Assembly (NCBI GenBank): GCA_016928975.1
Contig: JAFGJR010000131.1
Location: 1 to 36,070 of the forward strand
Direction: 5' to 3'
DNA from: Sedimentisphaerales bacterium
GTDB lineage: Bacteria; Planctomycetota; Phycisphaerae; Sedimentisphaerales; SG8-4
Length of the DNA: 36,070 nucleotides
In this document: positions 8,527-16,431 of the stretch, in pieces
Position numbering within the stretch: position 1 is the first letter of the stretch
Layout: each line of letters begins with the position of its first letter
Made by a program: the position numbers and the translations under genes
Notes under the pieces: generated by a model
Databases searched by the model: none
What the model saw: only the letters and a program-made list of their open reading frames with translations
What the model was told of the DNA's origin: nothing

Positions 8527-10476
8527 TCAATGAAGACTCCCAATACCCCCGGCCGGTCCATCCGCCGAATCGGTTTCCCATGCACCGATGTCCGGTTTAC
8601 TGTCAAGCACCGGAACAGCGTCGGGCCAGTCGGAAGGCAGGCGTGCGCCGCTATCCACTGCCGGGCTTTCCTTCTCCACGGCGAACACTTCAAAGAAACG
8701 ACGACACTGAGCTGCCAGCAGATGGGACAGCCCCGCCCGGATGACATCCCGATAGTCCATGGTCGAAAGCGTGTCGTACGGCGTCATGTCCGTCATTTCA
8801 TCGAGCTGCAGATCCCCGCAGAACATGGGGGACACCTGCAACCCGTGGGGATCGAGGCCCGTTTCCTGTTTCATCTTCGCGAAATCGTCATACAGATACT
8901 CTTCCGCTGCGTTCCCGGCGTAGCTGAAGTACGCAATGTACCGGGACGGCCCTTTGGGGCCTATCCAGTACAGGTTGTAGTCCGAATCCGGACCGTTCTC
9001 GAAAGGAGTGAACGCCCAGCCCAACGAAGGGTCTTTCCTGGCGTACCGCCAGTACAATTCGTTCCCCGGCTCAAGGTACTGCAGGTGGAAGATGTTGTTC
9101 CGGTACACGTGACGCCCGAACACCGGGTAGTCATACGGATGATTCGCTATCAGAGCGCTCAGCGCGAGCGTGTTGTGGTAGAAATAGCACATCCCATTGG
9201 TCGCGTTTGGCGTATCCGTGCCCGCCTTGTTCAAACTGCCACAATGGTAGAACAGATTCCGGAAGACCCATACGGGTCCGATCAAGGCACCGGATAGGCC
9301 GATGGCCGTGTCGTCCACGTGGTGACAAACGTTGTCGTAGATTTGAATCTTGAGGCAGTCGCTGTCTATGTTGACGAGCGTAGACATGCAGTGGGACAGA
9401 ATGTTGTCGTGAATGGACGCACGACCATTGGCAAGCACGGCAGCGTAGTACCCGTGGATGACATTGCCTTCGATCTCGGTGTGCCTCATGTTGAGGTCAG
9501 GATAGTGCTCCAGGGCAATCGCATGCGCCCACAGGACCGTGTCCTTGCAGTCGTAGTACCAATAGCGCTCCCACATTCCCTTTTGCTGGAAGAAGTTCCG
9601 CACAATGTTCAAATTGTCGGCGCGTTTCGCGTAGATCGCATACACGTTGTTGACGAAACAGCAGTCCTCGATCAGAGCGTCGTGGGCAAGATCCTCAACG
9701 ATCACAGCAGGGCCGGCTGAGTTTGTAAGCACAAGATGGCGCAAGCTGACAGCGCTTGCATTCAGAACCACCAGATTCTGCAGGACAGGGATAGAATAAA
9801 CATGAAGACTCGGATCGTCTTCGGCAGCACTCCATACATACAGCTTGGCGTTTTGTTCATCGTACAGGAACCGTCCCGGAATGCGTATCTCGCGCTTGTA
9901 CCACAAACCGGGATGAAACATGGGACTCATGGGGTCGAGCTGGTCGATGGTGCTGTAGGGAGCGCCGTATCCGCTGGTGCCATAGTCCACGAAAGCGCCC
10001 ACGTAGCCCCTCAGCAGGACGCCATCCTCGTAGACCTGCATTGCGATGCTATCCGCCGACTCGCCTCCGCCATACTGGTTGAACTCCTTTTGCGTCAACT
10101 GCGGCTTGTACCATTTGTAGGAGGTCCTGTATACCTTGCCTTGAACATGTTCCCAGGCCGGCCGGCCGAATGCTTGGTCGGCGCCATCGATGACCGGCGG
10201 GTGACAGGGGTCAAACGCCGCGATGGTGATGCCTGCCTTGCGAACGGTCACTGTCTCATGGTATGTGCCTTCCTTGACGAGGATGGTATCCCCAGCCTTG
10301 GCCTGATCCACGGCCTGCTGTATGCTCTGGAAATGCGGGCTCCCATCACTCGTAGCCGTCTTCTCAACGACAATCACAGAGTTACTGTCCTGGTCAGCGC
10401 CTCCCGGCGACACAAGGGTCTCAGCACACGTGGACAGAGATGAGAGGATAATCAGGATTTGCGACATGTATTGCAC
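8527..10476 (-). CDS. Secreted right-handed parallel beta-helix protein
   Basis: 649 residues with an N-terminal hydrophobic signal (QILIILSSLSTCA) and then a DUF1565-like opening (SIQQAVDQAKAGDTILVKEG, YHETVTVRKAGITIAAF) and repeated beta-helix rungs: LVVLNASAVSLRHLVLTNS, IEDCCFVNNVYAIYAKRA, IEGNVIHGYYAAVLANG, IHDNILSHC. These features fit the pectate-lyase-like fold used by polysaccharide lyases, epimerases and hydrolases. A start at GTG 10476 is chosen because AAGGG lies eight bases upstream; the ATG nine bases further in is too far from it. Its position inside the polymerisation operon suggests it edits or cleaves the nascent polysaccharide in the periplasm, like AlgG or alginate lyase in alginate operons. 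I cannot assign a specific reaction. Confidence 0.8.
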   Translation of the reverse strand: MQYMSQILIILSSLSTCAETLVSPGGADQDSNSVIVVEKTATSDGSPHFQSIQQAVDQAKAGDTILVKEGTYHETVTVRKAGITIAAFDPCHPPVIDGADQAFGRPAWEHVQGKVYRTSYKWYKPQLTQKEFNQYGGGESADSIAMQVYEDGVLLRGYVGAFVDYGTSGYGAPYSTIDQLDPMSPMFHPGLWYKREIRIPGRFLYDEQNAKLYVWSAAEDDPSLHVYSIPVLQNLVVLNASAVSLRHLVLTNSAGPAVIVEDLAHDALIEDCCFVNNVYAIYAKRADNLNIVRNFFQQKGMWERYWYYDCKDTVLWAHAIALEHYPDLNMRHTEIEGNVIHGYYAAVLANGRASIHDNILSHCMSTLVNIDSDCLKIQIYDNVCHHVDDTAIGLSGALIGPVWVFRNLFYHCGSLNKAGTDTPNATNGMCYFYHNTLALSALIANHPYDYPVFGRHVYRNNIFHLQYLEPGNELYWRYARKDPSLGWAFTPFENGPDSDYNLYWIGPKGPSRYIAYFSYAGNAAEEYLYDDFAKMKQETGLDPHGLQVSPMFCGDLQLDEMTDMTPYDTLSTMDYRDVIRAGLSHLLAAQCRRFFEVFAVEKESPAVDSGARLPSDWPDAVPVLDSKPDIGAWETDSADGPAGGIGSLH

Positions 10477-10499
10477 AGCTTACACCCTTCTATGTTCGA

Positions 10500-10509
10500 G
10501 TCACGTGAC
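10500..10509. promoter_or_regulatory. Perfect 10-bp palindrome upstream of the beta-helix gene
   Basis: GTCACGTGAC lies about 24 bases before the GTG start of the beta-helix gene. It could be an operator half-site pair, but no good promoter hexamers frame it, and ten-base palindromes occur by chance. Confidence 0.2.
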
Positions 10510-10631
10510 CAGCGACAAGGCACCGCCGACAACGATCGGCCGAGAGCCTCGCCACCAGCGTGCGACCATCATGACGGAGGACTCTCCACAGGGTTCTGAG
10601 TCGGCCCGCTCTTGGTCCTGCGCAGACTCCG

Positions 10632-10702
10632 TCCTCGTGGGTGTATGCTCAAACCCACGGGGCTGAGTATCCTCGCGGCGAACGGATGCGCCGTTCAGCC
10701 GC
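10632..10702 (-). other. Two stem-loops in the intergenic gap after the Wzy-TPR gene
   Basis: The 268-base gap between the polymerase stop and the beta-helix start holds two strong inverted repeats. One pairs GCGGCGAACGG with CCGTTCAGCCGC (one bulge) at 10675-10702. The other pairs CCTCGTGGGT with ACCCACGGGG across a ten-base loop at about 10633-10662. Neither is followed by a U-tract on the minus strand, so they are not classical intrinsic terminators. They may protect the 3' end or attenuate transcription between the two parts of the operon. I see nothing else in the gap. Confidence 0.4.
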
Positions 10703-10744
10703 CAAACGCATGCCCGGCATCCACGAGCCAGGCTGCATGAGCGG

Positions 10745-13279
10745 TCAAGGCTGTTGACTGCGCTTCGGCACCACGCGCGGATCGACAGAAAGCCGCTCTA
10801 TCAATCGCTTGGATGGCGTATGTTCCGGACGAAACCGAAGGCACATTTCAGCTTCCTGGATCGCCTCGCGAACATCACCCGTGTCGGCCAGCAGTTGTGC
10901 CAGGGCAAACCGCCAGTCCACTTCACCACAGTTCTGAGCAAGAGCTTCCCGGTAGTGTTTGATCGCTTCAGCGACTTTGCCACTCTTCTGGCAGACCGAC
11001 GCCAGCCAGGCGAACGCCCAGTCAGGAGCCGCCGGGTCCTGGCACTTCTGTTCGAGCAGCACCGCGATCCTGTTTCGGACCTCATCGGCTGACTCCGACC
11101 CACCTGACGTCGATAGGACACTGACAAGCACATTGAGACGGACCATGTCGTCACCGGCCACCCGCAGGGCCAAGTCGGGCCCGCCGGACAGACCGATCAG
11201 TCGCGATGCGATATCTCTGAACACGTGACCATCCAGCGTCACAGCTTTCGTCAGATGGTCCAGGGCAACCTGCGTCCGGCCCTGTTCGGCCTCCAGTATC
11301 CCCGCCACAAGGCGAGCGGTGGGATCACACGGTGCGAGTTTGACACCCCGCCTGATATGCTGGGCGCCCTGTTCATCCCGGCCGAGGATGATCCTCTCAA
11401 GTTGCCCCAGAACGCACCACGCCGGCCCGAACGTCGGGCAGCGCGTCAACGTCCGCCGCAACTCGGATGCAATGCGCTCAGTGAAGCTCACGAGTTCCGC
11501 GGATTGCACGATTTCACCCGTGTTCGGATCCGTCAGCCGGCTGATGGCCCGCCATCGGTACACGTTGAGCCAGTATCCGTATTTCATGTTGTCTGGCTGA
11601 CAGTCATGAGCTGCGGTCGCACTCGCCAGGAGATCCATGTACGCCTCATTATTGCCCTCCCACTGTGCCTCGAGGAGGTCGCGTTCCACAACCATCGCCT
11701 TGGCCCAGTGTGCCTCGCCTCGCCGTGCCGCATCCGCGCCCAGAACTACCCACGTCAAGACCACACCCACAGCCGCCAGTGCAATCAGTCCACCAAGAGA
11801 AGGCCGCCTCCTCGCCACCGTGCGTTCCCCGTCCGCAATTCCATCATCCGCGCCAAGACGAGACAAACGGATCATCAGCGCACAGAAGATGGCGGATAGG
11901 AACCCGTTGGCAGGCAAGTGTTGCCCGAAGTCACTGAAGCTGTGGATCATGATGGCGATCAATCCGAAGCCCAGGCCGTAGGTCGCCGAATGAATCGGCA
12001 TACGAGCCATTCGAATGACTCGTCCGTACGAACCCCAGACAAAGACCGCGAATGCAAAGAGAGCGGCAAGCCCTATCGCACCGGTCTCCTCAGCCGCCTG
12101 GGCATATTCATTCTCCGCGTGGGATGCAATCGCGGCAGACGTAGAGCGATCGAACATCGGATAGACCACCTCGTGCGTTCCCAGACCGGTACCCATCACG
12201 GGAAACCTGGTCCATGCGACAGCCACGTCTTTGACGATCTGCCAGCGACCGCCTTCCACATGATTCAGATCTCGCAGAGTGCCCAGCCTGTCGTAGACCG
12301 CATCGAAGCCAACGTAGAGAACACAGATGAACGCTCCCAATATGATCAACGCCGTGATCCATCCGGAGCCTCTCACAGATTTCGTGAAACTGAGAACCAG
12401 AGTCGTAACGGCCCCGGCAATCATCAGGCTGACCATCCCCCCCCGACTCAGCGATGCGAAGATCGTGGCCGTTCCCAACGCGATCATCGCACACAAGCCC
12501 CAGATGAGTCTTCCATCGAGGGTACCGAGATATTCCGCGACGGCCGCAGGGGTCACCGTGCGGCCTCCAAAAGCCTCATGCACCTTCACCAAGAGCACCG
12601 CCAGAGCCGCCCCAATCGAGAGATTCATGAATTGAGCATAATGGCTGTGGTTCACGAAAGGGCCCGAAAGCGCATTGCCGTGAGGACTTGTGACCAACCA
12701 GTAGATCCTGCCGTTTCCAGCGATATCCTGCGCCAGCGCCAAGAGGGCGACACCTGCCCCAACGGCCGCTATGGCAAGCAACAACCGCATGATCTGGTCA
12801 GGTCGACGGAACACACTCAGAACAACCACGAACACGCCTGCTGCGGCAAGCATAAGCCGCAGATCGTGTCTCGTCGCATATGGGTAGAAGCTGATCTGCA
12901 CAGACGATGGCAGCTCCTCTGTGCCGCGGAGATCGTTCAGCAACTCGGCCTTCTGGGTCACCGTGTTCGGGGAAATCAATCCAACGAAGGAGACTGGCAA
13001 GGGAATCATCTGCACCGTCGCGAGGACAATGAGCACGAGGATAGGGACATACGCCCAAGTCCACGTTACAGACACATCTCTTGCTATGGCCGCCTTCACG
13101 CAGAAGCAAATGGAGACGATCGCCACAAGAACCACAACGGCTTCCTCGCTCCATGCTGCCTCGACGCCAAAGGCAAGTGGCGAGAACGCCAACAAGGCAA
13201 TCAGCAGCCATTCAATGGCCTGGCTGAGACGGTTCCGGTCTTTGTCCCCCTCCCAGGCTCTCCACTGAGCGAGCGTCAT
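10745..13279 (-). CDS. Wzy-like O-antigen polymerase with C-terminal TPR domain
   Basis: 844 residues. The first 480 or so are membrane-embedded, starting LLIALLAFSPLAFGVEA and including a periplasmic Wzy_C-type region around SPHGNALSGPFVNHSHYAQFM and MGTGLGTHEVVYPMFD, followed by HAENEYAQAAEETGAIGLAAL. These are hallmarks of the O-antigen ligase/polymerase (Wzy_C) family. After a last helix (ALAAVGVVLTWVVLGADAA) comes a soluble tail of about 320 residues with TPR-like helices (FGPAWCVLGQLERIILGRDE, AEAIKHYREALAQN, DVREAIQEAEMCLRF). The tail may recruit other assembly factors or control chain length. Start and stop overlap the phosphatase gene as ATGA (13276-13279), so translation is coupled. 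It is the larger of two Wzy-like proteins here. Confidence 0.85.
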   Translation of the reverse strand: MTLAQWRAWEGDKDRNRLSQAIEWLLIALLAFSPLAFGVEAAWSEEAVVVLVAIVSICFCVKAAIARDVSVTWTWAYVPILVLIVLATVQMIPLPVSFVGLISPNTVTQKAELLNDLRGTEELPSSVQISFYPYATRHDLRLMLAAAGVFVVVLSVFRRPDQIMRLLLAIAAVGAGVALLALAQDIAGNGRIYWLVTSPHGNALSGPFVNHSHYAQFMNLSIGAALAVLLVKVHEAFGGRTVTPAAVAEYLGTLDGRLIWGLCAMIALGTATIFASLSRGGMVSLMIAGAVTTLVLSFTKSVRGSGWITALIILGAFICVLYVGFDAVYDRLGTLRDLNHVEGGRWQIVKDVAVAWTRFPVMGTGLGTHEVVYPMFDRSTSAAIASHAENEYAQAAEETGAIGLAALFAFAVFVWGSYGRVIRMARMPIHSATYGLGFGLIAIMIHSFSDFGQHLPANGFLSAIFCALMIRLSRLGADDGIADGERTVARRRPSLGGLIALAAVGVVLTWVVLGADAARRGEAHWAKAMVVERDLLEAQWEGNNEAYMDLLASATAAHDCQPDNMKYGYWLNVYRWRAISRLTDPNTGEIVQSAELVSFTERIASELRRTLTRCPTFGPAWCVLGQLERIILGRDEQGAQHIRRGVKLAPCDPTARLVAGILEAEQGRTQVALDHLTKAVTLDGHVFRDIASRLIGLSGGPDLALRVAGDDMVRLNVLVSVLSTSGGSESADEVRNRIAVLLEQKCQDPAAPDWAFAWLASVCQKSGKVAEAIKHYREALAQNCGEVDWRFALAQLLADTGDVREAIQEAEMCLRFRPEHTPSKRLIERLSVDPRVVPKRSQQP

Positions 13280-14112
13280 CGAGCCTCCTCCCTCTGCCGC
13301 GCCCCACTGTGGACGAGTCTCTCTCCTCTGACGATTCTCGATGGATTCTCAACACACAGGAGCTGGGCAAGATCGCGTCCGAGGCTGGCCGTGACTAATT
13401 CGAATGCGGCAGTCATGCGCGGCGGATCAGAGTAGTGATCATGCGCGTCGGTCGCGATCATCGCCGCCCACCCTTCGCTGATCAGCCTCCAGGCCGCCCG
13501 CTCGGCGCGCAGCCCGAACTCACCCGTCAGGCTCGCAGCAGTGACCTGCAAAGTGACTCCCGAACCAAGCCACCGCCGAAGAAGCCGCGGCTGTTCAAGC
13601 AGGGGAATGTTCCGTTCCGGATGCGCGATGACAAGGTCTATGCCCTGAGACTGAAGTCCAAGCACCAGTGGCTCAATGTCGATGAAGACATCACTGGGAA
13701 GCTCCAGGAGAACGTGGCGTTTCCTATCTGCAAGGGTCAGAACCTCTTCCTCCGCGAGCAGCCGGTCGATCCTCTCGTCAAGACGAATCTCAGCCCCCGG
13801 AAGGACTTCCAGATCAACACCGCGCTCCATCAGCTCTCGGTTCAAGGATTGAGCCACCAGGCGAATCTCCTTTGCCGTCGCACGGTTCTCAAACTGACCA
13901 AGCTGGTGAGGGGTGGCGACCACGGTGCACACGTGATCCTCCACCAGGGCCCTGCAGAGTGCAACCGCACCCTCGGCAGAATCGGGTCCATCATCCAGGT
14001 TCGGCAGACAGTGGCAATGCAGGTCCACGAATCTTGTCTCCGTCGCTTCGGAGGCACTGCCCGCGAAACCCTGGCACTCGTGACACTCACTGTTCTGTCC
14101 TCTCGGAGTCAT
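13276..14112 (-). CDS. CpsB/YwqE-type tyrosine-protein phosphatase (PHP family)
   Basis: 278 residues with the metal-binding PHP motifs of bacterial capsule phosphatases: FVDLHCHCLPNLDDGP near residue 30, VVATPHQLGQF, LPGAEIRLDE, DLVIAHPERN and MIATDAHDH. This family dephosphorylates the tyrosine cluster of the partner BY-kinase and so tunes chain length and export. The kinase gene is immediately upstream, with an 18-base gap. The ATG at 14112 has GAGGAG five bases ahead, a clear ribosome binding site. The first 25 residues, which include two Cys, are an extra N-terminal stretch without a known motif. The 3' end overlaps the Wzy-TPR gene by four bases. Confidence 0.92.
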   Translation of the reverse strand: MTPRGQNSECHECQGFAGSASEATETRFVDLHCHCLPNLDDGPDSAEGAVALCRALVEDHVCTVVATPHQLGQFENRATAKEIRLVAQSLNRELMERGVDLEVLPGAEIRLDERIDRLLAEEEVLTLADRKRHVLLELPSDVFIDIEPLVLGLQSQGIDLVIAHPERNIPLLEQPRLLRRWLGSGVTLQVTAASLTGEFGLRAERAAWRLISEGWAAMIATDAHDHYSDPPRMTAAFELVTASLGRDLAQLLCVENPSRIVRGERLVHSGARQREEAR

Positions 14113-14130
14113 TGGCTCCTCAAATGCCCT

Positions 14131-16431
14131 CTAACTGGCGGCCTTCTGAAGTCGTGCACCCATTCCAGCTTCGTCTTTCTGCCTGCCACCGTTGCGGCCG
14201 CTCGTGTCCGAACCACAGTACCGGCGGTACTTGCCATAGTAGTAGCCGTACCGGTCGCCACCCTTGCGAACGCCATTGATCACCGTTCCCAACAGGCATA
14301 CACCCACACTCTGGAGTGCATTCCGCGCATGCACGGCGGCTCTCCTCGTCGATTTCTCGGCTTCGAGGACAAGCACGCCGACATCACACAGGGCACCGAT
14401 GATCCGAGCATCGGTGACGACCACGACGGGCGGCGTGTCAACCAGGATTCGGTCGTACACTTCGGCAAGCCGCCTCAAGAGACGGGCGAACTGCTCGCTG
14501 CTGAGAACCTCGGTGGGGTTGGCGATGGGATGACTGCATGCGAGAAGATGCAAGCCCTTCACTTGCGTGGGCTGGATCGCCGCGGCGAGCTTGAGCTTTC
14601 CTGCAAACACGTTGTTCAGACACCGCTCCGAGTGGTCCATCCCAAAGATCGTATGCTGCATCGGCTGTCGGAAATCCGCGTCGAGGATGAGCGTCTTCTG
14701 TCCGGCGTACGCCATGGCAATGCCCAGATTGCTGACGATCGTCGATTTGCCGTCCCCCGCCGTAGGTGAGGTGACCATGATGATCTTTGCCTTGTCTTTC
14801 GGCGCCCCGAAGAACAGAGCCGTCCTGATCGTCCGGAAGGCTTCTGCCTCATGAGATTCGGGCTGACGGAACACCCTCTGCCCGCGCTCCTGCGCCGGCT
14901 GACGGTGGGACATTCCCGGGACCGTGCCAAGCACGGGCAGATGGAGCAAGGCGGAGACCTCGTCCGTGGAACGCAGCGTCTGATTCAGCGAGTCTCTAAT
15001 CACAGCAACGCCACCTCCGAGCAGCAGCCCCAGCACCACGGCCAATGCCATGGTCCTTCCCTTTTGTGGTTCAGAAGGTCTCTCGGCCGGCACAGCCGGC
15101 TCGAGAATCGCCATCCTCAGTTGGCCGACTTCCTCTCCCATGATCTCCGTGATCTTGCGGACGTCTTTCACGCGATCCTGCCAATAGGCGGTCAACTCGT
15201 TCACCTCCAACCGCAGCCGCCCAAACTCCTCGACTTCGACACCGAGCTTCGCCTTCTGCTCCCGCTGTTCACTGAACAGTCGGGCGTACCGCTCTTCATG
15301 CTTCTTCGCCTCGGCGTACTGCTGCTCCGCGGCGGTGGTCACTGCTTTGACAAAACGATCGTCCAGCGCGCCGAGCCTGGCCTCGACCCGCTCCGCCTCA
15401 GCGATCAGCTCGACCATTTTGGGATGATCGGATGTGACGCGCTCCAAGGAACTGCCTTTCTGGAGTTCCAGATCGACCGCTCTGAGTTCCAACGGGGCTC
15501 TCTCCGCATCCTCACCCGTGTACGCACTCGCTTCCTGTCTCATGCGCACGTAGTGCCGCAATGCGACGGGGTCATTCGCCAAGGCCTGGACACTCCCATA
15601 GAACTCCTCCGCCTTCACCGTCTTGATCTGGGCCCCCGCATAGGCATCCTGGAACGCCAGGAGATACTGTTGCATGAGTGCGGTGCCCTGATCGGATCCC
15701 GGCGACAAAGCCGTGCTGCTGTTCTTCTGGAATTCCAGCAATTGATTCCACTTCTTGTCGAGCTCCTCTTTGGCGGACACCATTGCCGCCTGCAGGCTTT
15801 CGAGGACCTGCGATGCGCTTCTGTGCTCATGTTCAGACCTGGACGCAAGGTATGCGGCGACAACACGATTGACAATCTGCGCTGCCTCGGTTGGATACGC
15901 GGAGTGAACGGTAATGGAGACAGTCTCGTCTTTCTTGCCCACTTCGACGGCCATGTGCTTCTTCAGATAGGCGCTCGGAACGCCAGCCTTCGAGAACGTC
16001 CGCAGATGCTGCGGCGTCAATTCCTCGAGGGCAGAAGCAAGAATCGGCGACGATTTGATGAGTTCCGCCTGGGTATACAAGTACTTGTCCGTTTGCGGCT
16101 TGCCGCCCGGCTCATAGGGATTGCTGATACGGAGACCCGCGTAATCGAGATAGAGTCTTGCCGTACTCGCATAGATGGGAGTGACCGTCTGAATGTATAT
16201 GGCGCCTGCGGCAAGAGACAAGAGGACGCAGCCCAACATGATCCACCGATGGCGCCATAGGACCGGCAGCGGGCCGGCTCCTGCCACCGAAGACACCGGC
16301 TCCGTCCCCGGGAGGACACGTGCCAGGGAGACACCAGGTCCCAGGCTTTCCAGCCGTCCGGCTCCATCACCTCTAACAATAGGATTGATGCCGTCTAATG
16401 GTCGTGTTCCGTCCATCACTAGTTGTTCCAA
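14131..16431 (-). CDS. Fused Wzz/tyrosine autokinase (BY-kinase) for EPS export
   Basis: 766 residues in one polypeptide. The N-terminal chain-length (Wzz) domain starts with a membrane segment (RWIMLGCVLLSLAAGAIYI, about 63-81) followed by a long periplasmic coiled coil (about 200-440); a second membrane segment at about 460-478 is followed by the cytoplasmic kinase. Kinase motifs are Walker A (SPTAGDGKST, about 555-564), Walker A' (LILDADFRQP, 581-590) and Walker B (ILVDTPPVV, 662-670). The C-terminal tyrosine cluster (RYGYYYGKYRRY) is the autophosphorylation site. It partners with the CpsB-type phosphatase just downstream and the Wza-like protein just upstream. The start is ambiguous: TTG 16431, GTG 16419 or ATG 16416, all touching the export-gene stop. 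Confidence 0.93.
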   Translation of the reverse strand: MEQLVMDGTRPLDGINPIVRGDGAGRLESLGPGVSLARVLPGTEPVSSVAGAGPLPVLWRHRWIMLGCVLLSLAAGAIYIQTVTPIYASTARLYLDYAGLRISNPYEPGGKPQTDKYLYTQAELIKSSPILASALEELTPQHLRTFSKAGVPSAYLKKHMAVEVGKKDETVSITVHSAYPTEAAQIVNRVVAAYLASRSEHEHRSASQVLESLQAAMVSAKEELDKKWNQLLEFQKNSSTALSPGSDQGTALMQQYLLAFQDAYAGAQIKTVKAEEFYGSVQALANDPVALRHYVRMRQEASAYTGEDAERAPLELRAVDLELQKGSSLERVTSDHPKMVELIAEAERVEARLGALDDRFVKAVTTAAEQQYAEAKKHEERYARLFSEQREQKAKLGVEVEEFGRLRLEVNELTAYWQDRVKDVRKITEIMGEEVGQLRMAILEPAVPAERPSEPQKGRTMALAVVLGLLLGGGVAVIRDSLNQTLRSTDEVSALLHLPVLGTVPGMSHRQPAQERGQRVFRQPESHEAEAFRTIRTALFFGAPKDKAKIIMVTSPTAGDGKSTIVSNLGIAMAYAGQKTLILDADFRQPMQHTIFGMDHSERCLNNVFAGKLKLAAAIQPTQVKGLHLLACSHPIANPTEVLSSEQFARLLRRLAEVYDRILVDTPPVVVVTDARIIGALCDVGVLVLEAEKSTRRAAVHARNALQSVGVCLLGTVINGVRKGGDRYGYYYGKYRRYCGSDTSGRNGGRQKDEAGMGARLQKAAS

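Noticed and set aside
11918..13435. 505-codon plus-strand frame opposite the Wzy-TPR gene
   Set aside because: Low-complexity His/Arg/Asp-rich translation, typical of an antisense shadow; the minus-strand gene has clear family features.
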